Notes: a model not told the origin generated them from the sequence alone. A DNA stretch of 64,000 nucleotides from Arthrobacter agilis (GCF_002157505.1 NZ_NFSC01000026.1:62001-126000), one strand, 5' to 3'; shown: positions 26,304-37,577, numbered from the stretch's first letter. Numbers and translations are program-made.

Positions 26304-27233
26304 TCAGGACGGCGGCCCGGGCGAACCCCCTGGGCCGGGGATGTCGGCGAGCGCGGCGAGGATCGCCTCGGCCTGCGCGGGCGTCAGGACACCCCGGTCG
26401 AGCGCCCGCAGCGCCGTGGCGCGTGCCATCCCCAGGTAGGCCTGGCGGGTGTCCGGAGCGTCGTGCTCCTCGAGGGCGGCCCGGTGGGCGCGGACCGTCT
26501 CGGCGTCGCCGCGTGCCACCGGCCCCGTCAGCGCACCTTCCCCCGAGGACAGGGCGTTCTCGAGCGATGCCTTCATGAGCGGTCCCAGCATGCGGTCGGG
26601 GTGCTGGACACCGAGGTCGGCGAGGAGCTGCGCGGACTGCGCGGCGATCGTGACGAGGTGGTTCGAGGCGTGGGCGAGGGCGGCGTGGTACAGCGCCCGC
26701 GACTCCTCCTCGATCACCACGGGCTCGCCACCCATCTCCACGACGAGCGCCTGCGCGATCGGCAGCACCGCGGACGGGGCGGTGATGCCGAACATGCTGT
26801 CCGGCAGGCGTCCGAGGTCGAGGCTCAGTCCCGTGAACGTCATGGCGGGGTGGATGGCCAGGGGGATGGCGCCCGCCGCGCGTGCCGGGGCGAGCACTCC
26901 GGTGCCGTGGCGGCCGGACGTATGCACCACGAGCTGCCCGGCCTGCCAGGCGTTGAGCTGGGCCAGGCCCTCGACCAGCGTCGGCAGGGCGTCGTCGGGC
27001 ACCGCCAGCAGCACGAGTTCGGCACGTTCGATGATGTCCGGGACCTCGAGCACCGGTACTCCCGGCAGCAGGTTCTCGGCCCGTTCTCGGCTCGCCTCGG
27101 ACACTGCGGAGACACCGACGACGGCGTGTCCCGCGGATCGCAGGGCCGCGCCGAGGACGGCGCCGACCTTCCCGGCACCGATGATGCCGACGCCGAGCCT
27201 GCCCGGCCGGCGGGACGCTTCAGCGCTGGCCAT
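26304..27233 (-). CDS. Rossmann-like and DUF2520 domain oxidoreductase-like protein
   Basis: This 309-residue protein has an N-terminal NAD(P)-binding Rossmann fold with [16 protein letters not shown] at residues 16-31. A DUF2520 helical domain follows ([20 protein letters not shown] and [13 protein letters not shown]), resembling 6-phosphogluconate/ketopantoate-type dehydrogenases. Members sit beside panC in many actinobacteria (Rv3603c in M. tuberculosis, from memory). That makes a role in pantothenate metabolism, such as ketopantoate reduction, plausible but unproven. The start overlaps the end of the upstream PH-domain gene by 14 nt, so it belongs to the fol-PH-DUF2520 transcript. Confidence 0.85.
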   Translation of the reverse strand: MASAEASRRPGRLGVGIIGAGKVGAVLGAALRSAGHAVVGVSAVSEASRERAENLLPGVPVLEVPDIIERAELVLLAVPDDALPTLVEGLAQLNAWQAGQLVVHTSGRHGTGVLAPARAAGAIPLAIHPAMTFTGLSLDLGRLPDSMFGITAPSAVLPIAQALVVEMGGEPVVIEEESRALYHAALAHASNHLVTIAAQSAQLLADLGVQHPDRMLGPLMKASLENALSSGEGALTGPVARGDAETVRAHRAALEEHDAPDTRQAYLGMARATALRALDRGVLTPAQAEAILAALADIPGPGGSPGPPS

Positions 27234-28857
27234 CGGCGGGTTCCTCCCCCTGGGCGGCTGCCGGTACGTACACCGGCACCTCGGGCAGGACGTCCGGGAC
27301 GGGACCCTGCGCGGAGGCCTGCGCGCCCGGTCCCTGGGCGGGGGCCTCCGCCGGGCGGGACTTCATCCACTGCTCGGGCCCGCTGCGGCGCCGGGCCTCC
27401 GCTGCCCGCACCGCCTGGCCGTGGAACAGCTCCCACGCACCGGCGGAATCGACCAGGGAGACGCGCGGGGTGACCGGGCCCGGAGTCGTCTGGAACTGCA
27501 GGTTCGCTACGCGGAAACGGCGGTCGACGGGACCCTGCTCGATCGACAGCGACTGGGTCCGCTCGTGCGGCACGACGACGAGTTGCCGCCACAGCACGCC
27601 CGAGCGCAGGAGGAGGGCCGTCCGCGTCACCGCGAAGCCGTTGCGCCGCCAGGCGAGGGGCGCGAGCCATCGTGCACGGCGCGGGGTGGTGATGAAGCCC
27701 TCCTCGCCGTCGCGGCCGGTCATCCCGGCGGAGAAGACCTCGACGGGACGGAGTGTCCCGGGATCGGGCAGCACGAGGGCCAGGATCTGCAGCACCTCGT
27801 CGCGCGTGCCGACGGGAAGCAGGGTTGTCCGCGCCTGCCCCTCGTTGGAAGCGGACAGCCCGTACCCCGCCACGTTCCCCGTGACGCGGTACCACCCCTT
27901 CAGGCGCCACAGCGGGGGCTGCACGATGCCCAGCGCCTGCACCCGGCCCGGAGGAACGGTCTGCGCACGGGTGTCCAGCAGGCCGTAGCGCAGGCGGATG
28001 CCGTCGGGTGAGGTGGCTGCGCGGAAGTTGTAGCCGGTGTTCAGCGCGGACCAGTAGGAGCCCCCGACGCCGATGACGACGGGGATGAACGACGTCGCGA
28101 TGATCGGCGTGCGGAACACCACGCCGAGGGTGACGACGACGGCGGCCGCCACGACCAGCGCGATCGTCGTCCCGGACAGGACCGCGGCGCCGAGGACGCG
28201 GGCGGGCGGAATCACCACGACCTCACGCTCGGGGGCCTCGACGACCTCCTCCGGGTGCTCCGGGTCCGTCACGCCCGCTGCGCGCGCGAGGATGGTGGCG
28301 CGCAGCTTCCTCGCGTCGTCGAGCTTCAGGAACGCGAGGCGTACCGCGGACTCCCCCGCGTCGGCCACCTCGAACTTGAGCTCGGCGAGCCCGAAGATCC
28401 GGGCGAGGAAGGGCTGGACGATGTCGATGGCCTGGACCCTGTCCAGGCGCGCCTGCCGCTGCTGCCGGAACACGACGCCGGAGTGCACGCGCACGTGCTC
28501 GGCGGTCACCTGGTACCGCGTGAAGTACCAGGAGATGAAAAAGGCGGCCGCGATGACGAGGACCACGCCGAGCACGACTCCCGCGGCCAGGAGGAGGCCG
28601 ACACCCTCGGGCAGGGGGCTGCGCCCCCTCGTCCCGGCGTCGAAGAGCCCCTCGAACCAGTCCCTGCCCACGAAGTAGAGGATGGCGGCCAGCGCGATCC
28701 AGCCGCGCACGAGCGGGGAGATGAAATGGACACGCTGCCAGGCATCCCCGGAGCGGGCAACGGGCCCGGAGCCCGGCTGCCCTGCACCCTCGGCCCCCGC
28801 ACCCCCTTCGGGTCCGGCAGCCGCCGGGACCCCGCCGGACGGTTCGTGCGCCGTCAC
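27220..28857 (-). CDS. PH domain-containing membrane protein (YdbT-like)
   Basis: The product has 545 residues with several membrane spans and repeated bacterial PH (bPH2) domains, resembling B. subtilis YdbT. The first hydrophobic pair is near residues 55-110, and bPH2 segments begin about TRYQVTAEHVRVHSGVVF, FRAATSPDGIRLRYGLLD and NGFAVTRTALLLRSGVLW. The N-terminal 45 residues and C-terminal 50 residues are Ala/Pro/Gly-rich and probably disordered. The GTG start overlaps the stop of the smaller PH gene (GTGA). The longer frame extending upstream is out-of-frame sequence within that gene. In B. subtilis the YdbST pair confers resistance to certain bacteriocins; the role here is unknown. Confidence 0.85.
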   Translation of the reverse strand: MTAHEPSGGVPAAAGPEGGAGAEGAGQPGSGPVARSGDAWQRVHFISPLVRGWIALAAILYFVGRDWFEGLFDAGTRGRSPLPEGVGLLLAAGVVLGVVLVIAAAFFISWYFTRYQVTAEHVRVHSGVVFRQQRQARLDRVQAIDIVQPFLARIFGLAELKFEVADAGESAVRLAFLKLDDARKLRATILARAAGVTDPEHPEEVVEAPEREVVVIPPARVLGAAVLSGTTIALVVAAAVVVTLGVVFRTPIIATSFIPVVIGVGGSYWSALNTGYNFRAATSPDGIRLRYGLLDTRAQTVPPGRVQALGIVQPPLWRLKGWYRVTGNVAGYGLSASNEGQARTTLLPVGTRDEVLQILALVLPDPGTLRPVEVFSAGMTGRDGEEGFITTPRRARWLAPLAWRRNGFAVTRTALLLRSGVLWRQLVVVPHERTQSLSIEQGPVDRRFRVANLQFQTTPGPVTPRVSLVDSAGAWELFHGQAVRAAEARRRSGPEQWMKSRPAEAPAQGPGAQASAQGPVPDVLPEVPVYVPAAAQGEEPADGQR

Positions 28858-29369
28858 AGCCCGGCCAGCCTGGCTTCTCCCCGCGCGGACAACTGCTCGC
28901 GCAGCCTCGTGCCCTCCTCTGTGGGCAGGCCGGGAAGGGAGGCATTCGTGGCGGGGGACGCGGTATGGAGCTTCAGCGTGCAGATCCCGAAGGCGCGCTC
29001 GAGGGGCCCGACGGCGACGTCCACGTACTGCATGCGGCCGTACGGGACCACCATGGTCCGCTGGAAGAAGACGCCCTGGCGCACGAGGAGGTCCTCGTCG
29101 CGCTCCGCGTAGCCGATCGCCGCGACCTGGCGCGGGAGCAGGAGGCCCCGCCAGGCGGCGATGACCAGCACGACGGCGGGCAGCCCCCAGGCCACGCCCA
29201 GGGGCGGGAAGGATTCCCAGGCGCCCGTCAGGCGGAGGACCAGCGGGATGCTGCACAGGACCACCCAGACCAGGGACCCGATGAGCCAGCCGAGCAGCCG
29301 AACGCGGAGGTACTTCGGTGACACCCGGGACCACTGGAGTCCGGAGGGGTCGATCGGTTCCCTAGGCAT
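28854..29369 (-). CDS. PH domain-containing membrane protein (YdbS-like)
   Basis: This 171-residue protein has two membrane spans (LIGSLVWVVLCSIPLVL and LPAVVLVIAAWRGLLL) followed by one bPH2 domain (YAERDEDLLVRQGVFFQRTMVVPYGRMQYVDV). The sequence VVPYGRMQYVD is highly typical of YdbS. The ATG at 29367-29369 overlaps the DUF3180 stop by 8 nt, and the gene is joined by GTGA to the larger PH protein. The two probably act as a complex. Confidence 0.88.
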   Translation of the reverse strand: MPREPIDPSGLQWSRVSPKYLRVRLLGWLIGSLVWVVLCSIPLVLRLTGAWESFPPLGVAWGLPAVVLVIAAWRGLLLPRQVAAIGYAERDEDLLVRQGVFFQRTMVVPYGRMQYVDVAVGPLERAFGICTLKLHTASPATNASLPGLPTEEGTRLREQLSARGEARLAGL

Positions 29370-29847
29370 ATTCCCCCTCGCTGTGGCCCGGAGCGCCCGT
29401 GCCGTCGTCGTCCGGAGGAAGTTTGCAGAAGTCCTCGACAACCAATCCCACCATAATCATCAGGGTCCCGCCCACCATGAGTGCCACGGATCCCCAGAGG
29501 GGTGCGGTGGTGGAACGGACCGACAGCAGGGTCAGCTGATCCACGAAGATGCCCGCGTGCCAGCCGAGGCTCAGTGCGCCCGCATAGGCGCAGGCCTGGG
29601 CGAGGACGAGCGTGCGGGTAGCGAGGATCGGGTCGAGGGGCCGGTCTCGCTTGCCGTTGCGCCACCGAAGGACGCGGCGCCCGAACACCAGGGTGATGGC
29701 GATGATCACGGCGGTGGTGACGAGGGAGGTCAGCGGCAGGGTCGGCGTGCCGTAGCCGTTGCGGGTGGCGAGCCAGTTGACCAGCCAGCCGGCGAGTCCG
29801 GCCACCAGGCCCACCAGGCCCAGCCAGCGGAACCGAAGGGTGTTCAC
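29362..29847 (-). CDS. DUF3180 membrane protein
   Basis: This 161-residue membrane protein has four hydrophobic segments (LGLVGLVAGLAGWLVNWL, LTSLVTTAVIIAITLVF, TLVLAQACAYAGALSLGW, GSVALMVGGTLMIMVGLVV). It belongs to a family found almost only in actinobacteria directly after folK (Rv3605c-like, from memory). It begins at a GTG 6 nt after the folK stop. The function is unknown; the constant link to folate genes and PH proteins is the only hint. Confidence 0.85.
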   Translation of the reverse strand: MNTLRFRWLGLVGLVAGLAGWLVNWLATRNGYGTPTLPLTSLVTTAVIIAITLVFGRRVLRWRNGKRDRPLDPILATRTLVLAQACAYAGALSLGWHAGIFVDQLTLLSVRSTTAPLWGSVALMVGGTLMIMVGLVVEDFCKLPPDDDGTGAPGHSEGEYA

Positions 29848-29853
29848 GGCTTC

Positions 29854-30345
29854 CTAGACTTCCTCGAAGGGCACCAGGCCCGTGATGTCCCCGGCTTCCG
29901 AGGCCAGCTCGGCCACGGGGCGGCCTGCCAGTTCGGCTCCCGCGTCCATCCAGGCCCAGGGCTGCAGGACGAAGGCGCGCGAAGCCGCACGGGGGTGCGG
30001 GATCGTCAGGGACTCGTCGTCCGACGTCCAGGACCCGTAGGTGATGATGTCGACGTCGAGGGTCCGTGGCCCCCAGCGGACGGTGCGCCGGCGGTGGTGC
30101 TTGTCCTCCACGGCCTGGCAGTGGGCGAGCAGCTCGTACGGGCCGAGGTCCGTCTCCACCTCGATCACCATGTTGAGGTAGTCGGGCTGCTCGGGACCGC
30201 CCACGGGCTTGCTCCGCACGACGGGCGAGACCGCGTGCAGGCGCACGTTCTCCGGCTCCACGAGGTCGGCGACGGCGAGGAGCAGGGTGTCCCTGCTGGC
30301 TCCGAGGTTGCTGCCGAGCGCGAGCACGGACCGCACGGTGCTCAC
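29854..30345 (-). CDS. folK: 6-hydroxymethyl-7,8-dihydropterin pyrophosphokinase
   Basis: The enzyme transfers pyrophosphate from ATP to 6-hydroxymethyl-dihydropterin in folate synthesis. The 163-residue product shows the N-terminal LGSNLGASRDTL, the pterin/ATP loop RTVRWGPRTLDVDIITYG and the HPRA motif (IPHPRAASRAF). It starts at GTG and overlaps folB by 4 nt. Genes run folE-folP-folB-folK-DUF3180 with overlaps, indicating one operon. Confidence 0.97.
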   Translation of the reverse strand: MSTVRSVLALGSNLGASRDTLLLAVADLVEPENVRLHAVSPVVRSKPVGGPEQPDYLNMVIEVETDLGPYELLAHCQAVEDKHHRRRTVRWGPRTLDVDIITYGSWTSDDESLTIPHPRAASRAFVLQPWAWMDAGAELAGRPVAELASEAGDITGLVPFEEV

Positions 30346-30749
30346 GCCCGGCTCCTGCGCAGGGTCACGGCCACGTCACCGAACGGCACCTCGATCGGCG
30401 CCTTCGGCTTGTGGACGGTGACGTCGACGGCAGCGACGGGGAAGGAGCCCAGCACCGCGGCGGCGATGGTCTCGGCGAGGGCTTCGATGAGGTCGAAGGG
30501 TGCGCCCCCGATGATCCCGTGGACCAGTTCGGCGAGCTCGCCGTAGTGCGCCGTCCGGGCGAGGTCGTCGCTGGTCCCCGCGGGCTGCAGATCCAGGTGG
30601 AGCACGAGGTCCACGACGAAGGGCTGCCCGTCGCGGCGCTCGTGGTCGAAGACGCCGTGGTAGCCCTTCGCGGTGATACCCGTCAGCTCTACCGTGTCGA
30701 GCAGGCCCGAGGGTGAACCGGGACGGCCCGGGGTGGCTCGTCCGCTCAC
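30342..30749 (-). CDS. folB: Dihydroneopterin aldolase
   Basis: This 135-residue enzyme cleaves dihydroneopterin to 6-hydroxymethyl-dihydropterin and glycolaldehyde. The signature GYHGVFDHERRDGQPF holds the pterin-contacting Glu/Tyr residues, and the catalytic Lys lies in VTVHKPKAPI near residue 116. It overlaps folP upstream and folK downstream, each by 4 nt. The first 15 residues (SGRATPGRPGSPSG) are a non-conserved extension. Confidence 0.95.
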   Translation of the reverse strand: MSGRATPGRPGSPSGLLDTVELTGITAKGYHGVFDHERRDGQPFVVDLVLHLDLQPAGTSDDLARTAHYGELAELVHGIIGGAPFDLIEALAETIAAAVLGSFPVAAVDVTVHKPKAPIEVPFGDVAVTLRRSRA

Positions 30750-31657
30750 CGTCGCGGGCCTATGGCGGCGGCGACCTTGACGGCATCGAGCGTCGCGGCA
30801 GGATCATGGACCCGCACGCCCCATGCGCCTGCGGCCGCAGCCAGGCTGGCGACCGCGAGCGAGGCGTAGTCGCGCTCGGCCGGGGCTGCGGCCTTTCCGG
30901 CCGAGGTCAGGAGCGTGCCGAGGAACCGCTTGCGGGACGCGCCCACGAGCACGCGGTGCCCGAGCGCGGTGAAGGCGTCGAGGTCGCGGAGGATCGCCCA
31001 GTTGTGCTCGTCCGTCTTCGCGAAGCCCAGTCCCGGATCGAGGATGATCTGATCGGCGGCGACTCCCGCGGCGACGAAGCGGTCCCGCAGTTCGACGAGT
31101 TCGGCCGCCACGTCGGAGACGACGTCGTCGTAGTGCGCCAGGCCGTCCATGGTCGCCGCGGTTCCCCGGCGGTGCGTCAGGATGTACGGGACGCGGCGCT
31201 CGGCGACGAGGGCCGGCATGGCGGGATCGTACTCGGATCCCGAGATGTCGTTGATGATGGCCGCTCCGGCGTCGAGTGCCTGCCGGGCGGTCTCCGCGTG
31301 CATGGTGTCGATGCTGATGAGGGCCCCTGCCTTCACGAGTGCCTTCACGACGGGAAGCACCCGGGTCAGCTCCTCCTCGACCGACACCTGGCGGGCGTTG
31401 GGGCGCGTGGACTCGCCGCCGACGTCGATGATGTCCGCGCCGCCGTAGTGCATCCGCAGGCCATGGCCGATCGCGTCGTCGGTGGTGGCGTACCTGCCGC
31501 CGTCGCTGAAGGAGTCGGGTGTGACGTTCAGGATCCCCAGCACGACGGCGCGGTCCGCGGGCAGGTTCCCGACGGCCTTGGCCACGCGGACGGGCCGGAT
31601 GACCGGTAGCGGCGAGGTCGAGGGCCCTGTTCCGGGCGCTGCGGCGAGAGAATCCAT
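30746..31657 (-). CDS. folP: Dihydropteroate synthase
   Basis: This 303-residue TIM-barrel enzyme condenses p-aminobenzoate with hydroxymethyl-dihydropterin diphosphate and is the sulfonamide target. Signatures are LGILNVTPDSFSDGG near residue 40, DIIDVGGESTRPNA, the strand IINDISGS, and the C-terminal SRKRFLG. The first 25 residues are a variable extension. It follows folE by 9 nt and overlaps folB. Confidence 0.97.
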   Translation of the reverse strand: MDSLAAAPGTGPSTSPLPVIRPVRVAKAVGNLPADRAVVLGILNVTPDSFSDGGRYATTDDAIGHGLRMHYGGADIIDVGGESTRPNARQVSVEEELTRVLPVVKALVKAGALISIDTMHAETARQALDAGAAIINDISGSEYDPAMPALVAERRVPYILTHRRGTAATMDGLAHYDDVVSDVAAELVELRDRFVAAGVAADQIILDPGLGFAKTDEHNWAILRDLDAFTALGHRVLVGASRKRFLGTLLTSAGKAAAPAERDYASLAVASLAAAAGAWGVRVHDPAATLDAVKVAAAIGPRR

Positions 31658-31666
31658 AGGGGTGTC

Positions 31667-32284
31667 CTACCTTCCGAGTATGAGGCTCATGGCCTCGGCA
31701 CGCGTCGCCGTCTCGCGGATCTGGCCGCGGACGGCTGACGTGACGGTCTTCGCGCCGGGCTTCCTGATCCCGCGCATCGACATGCACATGTGTTCGCATT
31801 CGATGACGACGATCGCGCCCTTGGGCTTCAGGTGTTCCATCATCGCATCGACGATCTGCGTCGTCAGCCGCTCCTGGACCTGGGGACGGCGTGCATAGAC
31901 CTCGACCAGCCGTGCGAGCTTGCTCAGGCCCGTGACCCGGCCTTCCTCGGACGGGATGTACCCGACGTGGGCGGCTCCGTGGAAGGGCACCAGGTGGTGC
32001 TCGCAGGTGGAGTAGAACGGGATGTCCTTCACCAGCACGAGTTCCTGGTGGTTCAGGTCGAACGAGGTCGAGAGGACCTCCCCCGCATCCTGGTGCAGGC
32101 CCGCGAACATCTCCGCATACGCCTTCGCCACGCGCCTCGGGGTGTCGAGCAGTCCGTCGCGGTCGGGGTCCTCCCCGATCGCCGCGAGGATCTCCCGAAC
32201 CGCCCGCTGGATACGGTCCTGGTCCACGGGTGATCCGACGGCCACCAGGGCGGCTTCCACCACCTCGTCATCGAAATCAGTCAC
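31667..32284 (-). CDS. folE: GTP cyclohydrolase I
   Basis: This enzyme converts GTP to dihydroneopterin triphosphate, the first folate step. The 205-residue product has the zinc and active-site segment [19 protein letters not shown] (Cys and two His) and the conserved [11 protein letters not shown]. The GTG at 32282-32284 ([10 protein letters not shown]) is chosen because GAGGGAGA stands just upstream and the family N-terminus starts here; a GTG eight codons earlier is weaker. It lies 68 bp after ftsH, so the folate operon may be read through from ftsH. Confidence 0.97.
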   Translation of the reverse strand: MTDFDDEVVEAALVAVGSPVDQDRIQRAVREILAAIGEDPDRDGLLDTPRRVAKAYAEMFAGLHQDAGEVLSTSFDLNHQELVLVKDIPFYSTCEHHLVPFHGAAHVGYIPSEEGRVTGLSKLARLVEVYARRPQVQERLTTQIVDAMMEHLKPKGAIVVIECEHMCMSMRGIRKPGAKTVTSAVRGQIRETATRAEAMSLILGR

Positions 32285-32352
32285 GGGTATCTCCCTCTGG
32301 TCGGGCACTGCTCACCGACAAGCCCTCTGGCTGCCGGTGTGTCGCTGCAGGA

Positions 32353-34410
<2,058 letters not shown>

Positions 34411-34416
34411 ACGTCT

Positions 34417-34441
34417 CAGGGCGGCAAGCCCTGTCCCTCCT
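34417..34441 (-). promoter_or_regulatory. Distant Shine-Dalgarno plus hairpin before the ftsH start
   Basis: On the minus strand AGGAGG (34436-34441) is followed by GA and then CAGGGC-TTGCC-GCCCTG (34417-34433), a 6-bp hairpin, then AGACGT and the ATG. Folding of the hairpin would leave an effective spacing of about 8 nt between the Shine-Dalgarno and the start codon. Confidence 0.5.
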
Positions 34442-34587
34442 GCTGATGCAAGTAACAATGTGCGGGCGCACTGCTGTGCGGGTGCCCTTTAAGCACCTCA
34501 ACATATACACCGTCTGCGATTCACCACGCGCGGATTGCGCCGATAGTTCCCTCTTGGCGTAGTACCGGCATGCAGCGGGGGGACGTC

Positions 34588-35139
34588 CTATTCGTAGACG
34601 TGAGGTGCCAGCGTGCCGATGAAATCGAGGTTGCGGTACTTCTCCGCGAAGTCGAGGCCGTACCCGACGACGAATTCATTGGGAATGTCGTAGCCGACGT
34701 ACTTGACGTCGATATCGACCTTCGCGGCGTCGGGCTTTCGCAGGAGCGTACAGATCTCGACCGACGCGGGCCCGCGGGACAGGAGGTTCGCCTTCAGCCA
34801 GGACAGGGTCAGGCCGGAGTCGATGATGTCCTCGGCGATCAGGACGTGCTTGCCCATGAGGTCCGTCTCGAGGTCCTTGAGGATGCGCACGACGCCGGAC
34901 GACTGGGTCCCCGATCCGTACGATGAGACCGCCATCCAGTCCATCGTGATGTGGGAGTGGAGCGCGCGCGCGAGGTCGGCCATCACCATGACAGCGCCCT
35001 TGAGGACACCCACGAGGAGGATGTCCCGGCCCTGGTAGTCGGCATCGATCTGCTCCGCCAGTTCGTTGATCCGCTGCTGGATCTCCTCCCTGGTGTAGAG
35101 GACGTGCTTGAGATCTGACTGGACGTCGTTGGAATCCAC
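34588..35139 (-). CDS. hpt: Hypoxanthine phosphoribosyltransferase
   Basis: This 183-residue purine salvage enzyme makes IMP/GMP from hypoxanthine/guanine and PRPP. The PRPP loop [17 protein letters not shown] lies near residues 99-115, the flexible loop [10 protein letters not shown] near 73-82, and the base site [17 protein letters not shown] towards the C-terminus. It starts at GTG, with CAGGAG provided by the end of tilS 4 nt upstream, so it is coupled to tilS. The 177-bp gap to ftsH contains no other gene. Confidence 0.96.
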   Translation of the reverse strand: MDSNDVQSDLKHVLYTREEIQQRINELAEQIDADYQGRDILLVGVLKGAVMVMADLARALHSHITMDWMAVSSYGSGTQSSGVVRILKDLETDLMGKHVLIAEDIIDSGLTLSWLKANLLSRGPASVEICTLLRKPDAAKVDIDVKYVGYDIPNEFVVGYGLDFAEKYRNLDFIGTLAPHVYE

Positions 35140-35142
35140 CGA

Positions 35143-36375
35143 TTACTCCTGGGTCGGACGACGCGACTGCTTCACGCCGGGGCCACTGTTGCTAAGGACA
35201 AGATTGCCATAGCTCGGCTCTCCCCGGAGAACCGCGCGCCCCCGCACCTGCCGGTGGACGCTCACCTTGCCGCCCAGTTGCACGGGCCCGGCCGAGCCCT
35301 TCCTGTCCAGCAGCGACTCGGCGGCCCGGAGTCGCTCGAAGCTCGGCTGGAAGGCTCCGAGTTCGAGGGCGGCGAGGGCGAGGACCCGCTGCCTCAGCGC
35401 CGCGGGGAGCGCCTTCAGGCCCTCCTCCGGCAGCAGCAGGGTCCCGTCGTCGCCCTCGGCCCTCAGGGTGGCGTATGCCTCGGCGCTCAGGTGTTCGAGG
35501 TGGTCGGCATCCTGCCCGAGGATGCGGGCAGTCCGCGCGAGCGCGGAGGCGATGCCTGGACCGAGCTTCTCCTCGAGGAACGGCAGGACCTCGCCGCGCA
35601 CCCTCGACCGGGCGAAGGCCGGATCGAGGTTGGTGGGGTCGTGCCACGGGTCGAGCCCGTAGAAGTCGCAGATGGCCTCGGTCTCGGCGCGGCGCAGCTC
35701 GAGGAACGGACGCACGTAGAGTCCGCGGCGTGCCGGCATGCCGGAGAGCGACCGCGTGCCGGACCCGCGGGCCAGGCCGAGGAGCACCTGTTCCGCCTGG
35801 TCGTCCAGCGTGTGCCCGAGCAGTACGGCCGCAGCTCCGAGCCGCTCCGCGGCGTCGTCGAGCGCGGCGTAGCGGGCGCTCCGTGCCGCGGCCTCAGGGC
35901 CCATGCCCTCCCGGTCCACGGCGACGCGGTGCACCTCGACCGGATCGAGGCCCAGCTCCCGTGCCTTGCCGGCGGCGTCCGCGGCGGTCGCCGCACTGCC
36001 GGGCTGGAGGGCGTGGTCGACGACGACGGCGCCGACACGGCACCGCCCCGTCTGCGCGAGATGCGCGGCCACAGCCGCAAGCGCGAGCGAGTCCGGGCCC
36101 CCGCTGCACGCGACGAGGACGAGGGGCAGGCCGGCGGGGCCGGAGGCATCGTCGCCGACGGACCGGGTGCCCGCGACGGATTGGGGGTCCGCGGCGGACC
36201 GGGTACCCGCGGCGGACTGGGTGCCCGCGACGGGCGCGGCGGGCGCTGGGGAGACCATCGCCTCGCCCGTTCCGCGGGCCCGCTGCACCGGATCGGACAG
36301 GAGCCCCTCGAGGCTCGCTGCGAGCAGGTTGCGGGCGGTACCGACCGCGGGAAGCAGGCGCGGGCGCCTAGCCAC
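35143..36375 (-). CDS. tilS: tRNA(Ile)-lysidine synthetase TilS
   Basis: The enzyme ligates lysine to C34 of tRNA-Ile(CAU), changing its codon from AUG to AUA. The 410-residue product carries the PP-loop CSGGPDSLAL at 90-99, VVVDHALQPGS, and LLGHTLDDQAEQVLL with the substrate-binding residues. The PP-loop begins about 50 residues later than in most homologues. The extra N-terminus (to residue 80) contains four copies of a 6-residue repeat of the SVAGTR type, encoded by an 18-bp tandem repeat. The gene overlaps the preceding metalloprotease gene by 8 nt and precedes hpt. Confidence 0.93.
   Translation of the reverse strand: MARRPRLLPAVGTARNLLAASLEGLLSDPVQRARGTGEAMVSPAPAAPVAGTQSAAGTRSAADPQSVAGTRSVGDDASGPAGLPLVLVACSGGPDSLALAAVAAHLAQTGRCRVGAVVVDHALQPGSAATAADAAGKARELGLDPVEVHRVAVDREGMGPEAAARSARYAALDDAAERLGAAAVLLGHTLDDQAEQVLLGLARGSGTRSLSGMPARRGLYVRPFLELRRAETEAICDFYGLDPWHDPTNLDPAFARSRVRGEVLPFLEEKLGPGIASALARTARILGQDADHLEHLSAEAYATLRAEGDDGTLLLPEEGLKALPAALRQRVLALAALELGAFQPSFERLRAAESLLDRKGSAGPVQLGGKVSVHRQVRGRAVLRGEPSYGNLVLSNSGPGVKQSRRPTQE
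36161..36232 (-). repeat. Four 18-bp tandem repeats inside tilS
   Basis: Plus-strand units gaccgggtgcccgcgacg, gattgggggtccgcggcg, gaccgggtacccgcggcg and gactgggtgcccgcgacg follow one another. They encode the hexapeptide series TQSAAG, TRSAAD, PQSVAG, TRSVGD (one register) in the N-terminal extension of TilS. Confidence 0.95.
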
Positions 36376-37498
36376 GGCGCAGGCTCATCCTGTCGATCCA
36401 TTCGTCGGGGGCGTGGATCTCGCGCTCGGTGGGCAGGTGCGCCGCGGAGTCCCAGACCGCGTTGAAGCCGTCCATGCCGGTCTGGCTGACGACGCGGCGT
36501 ACGAACTTGGCTCCGTCGCTGTACTGGCGCATCTTGGCGTCCAGCCCCAGAAGCTGCCGGATGACCTTCTCGAGCGGGCCACGGGACTTGCCGCGGGCGT
36601 TGAAGCGGCGGCGGATGGTCTTGACCGACGGCACGATGCTCCCGTCGACACCGTCCATCACCACGTTCGCGTGTCCCTCGAGGAGGCTCATGACGGCGGT
36701 GAGGTGCGAGAGGCGCGCCTTGTCGTCCGGGTCCTGCAGGATCGACAGCACCCCGATGTCCTGCGAGGGCCGGTCGTCCGGCGTCGTGCCCTCGCCACGG
36801 GCGCGCGCCCTGCCCGCCGTGATGTTCTTCACGGCTGCGCCGAGTCGCTCCGAGAGGGAATCCGCCTTCTCCATGAGGCCCGAGGTGAGCTGGCCGATAT
36901 GGCTGGTCATGTGGTCCTTCAGCCAGGGCGCGGCGGCGAACTGCACGCGGTGCGTCTGTTCGTGGAGGCACACCCAGAGGCGGAAGTCGGACGGGTCCAC
37001 GTTCAGTTCCCGCTCGACCGAGATGATGTTGGGCGCCACGAGCATGAGCCGCCCGCCCTGCCCGTTGCGGGAGGGCACGAACGGATCGTACTGGCCGAGC
37101 ACCTTGCTCGAGAGGAAAGCGAGGATGGCTCCGAGCTGTGCCCCGGTGACGGTTCCGCCGAGGGCCAGGGACGCGGACTTCAGGACGTCGGGGCGCGATG
37201 CGGCGAGCTGGTCCAGGGCCGGTTCCATCAGGGTCCGGAAGCTCTGCGAGTTGGCCCTGGACCACGAGGCGCGGTCCACGATGAGCAGCTCGGAGTCGCG
37301 GAGGTCCCGTGCGGCGTCGAGCCTCGAGATGGTGTGGACATGGCCTACCGATGCGTCCGCGAGCTCTCGCATGTTCTGGACGGCGCGGGCGATCTCCGCC
37401 GGCTTCATGGTGGGCCCCGCGGGCGTGAGGGAGGCCGCGGTGGAGGCCGCGACGTCCCAGTTGACCAGCTGTGGGCGGGGTGCTGCGGGCTCGTTCAT
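36368..37498 (-). CDS. Zinc-dependent metalloprotease of the DUF2342 (zincin_2) family
   Basis: This 376-residue protein has the zinc motif HEQTH (CLHEQTHRVQF) in its middle and a downstream EGH (SLLEGHANVVMDG) as the probable third ligand region. Both are diagnostic of the actinobacterial family annotated as coenzyme F420-associated or zincin_2 proteases. No signal peptide or membrane span is visible. A substrate is not known to me. It precedes tilS, overlapping by 8 nt, as in M. tuberculosis (Rv3626c, from memory), and follows dacB by 79 bp. Confidence 0.88.
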   Translation of the reverse strand: MNEPAAPRPQLVNWDVAASTAASLTPAGPTMKPAEIARAVQNMRELADASVGHVHTISRLDAARDLRDSELLIVDRASWSRANSQSFRTLMEPALDQLAASRPDVLKSASLALGGTVTGAQLGAILAFLSSKVLGQYDPFVPSRNGQGGRLMLVAPNIISVERELNVDPSDFRLWVCLHEQTHRVQFAAAPWLKDHMTSHIGQLTSGLMEKADSLSERLGAAVKNITAGRARARGEGTTPDDRPSQDIGVLSILQDPDDKARLSHLTAVMSLLEGHANVVMDGVDGSIVPSVKTIRRRFNARGKSRGPLEKVIRQLLGLDAKMRQYSDGAKFVRRVVSQTGMDGFNAVWDSAAHLPTEREIHAPDEWIDRMSLRRG

Positions 37499-37577
37499 GC
37501 GCCTATTCGATCACATCCCGCTGGCGGCAGGGCCCAGGGATCGGGCGGGGACTCTGCTTCATCTGATGGCGAACGGA

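Noticed and set aside
27220-29334. A 704-codon frame for one large PH protein
   Set aside because: The N-terminal 159 codons lie out of frame inside the smaller PH gene. The GTGA overlap and the ydbS/ydbT pairing point to two proteins.
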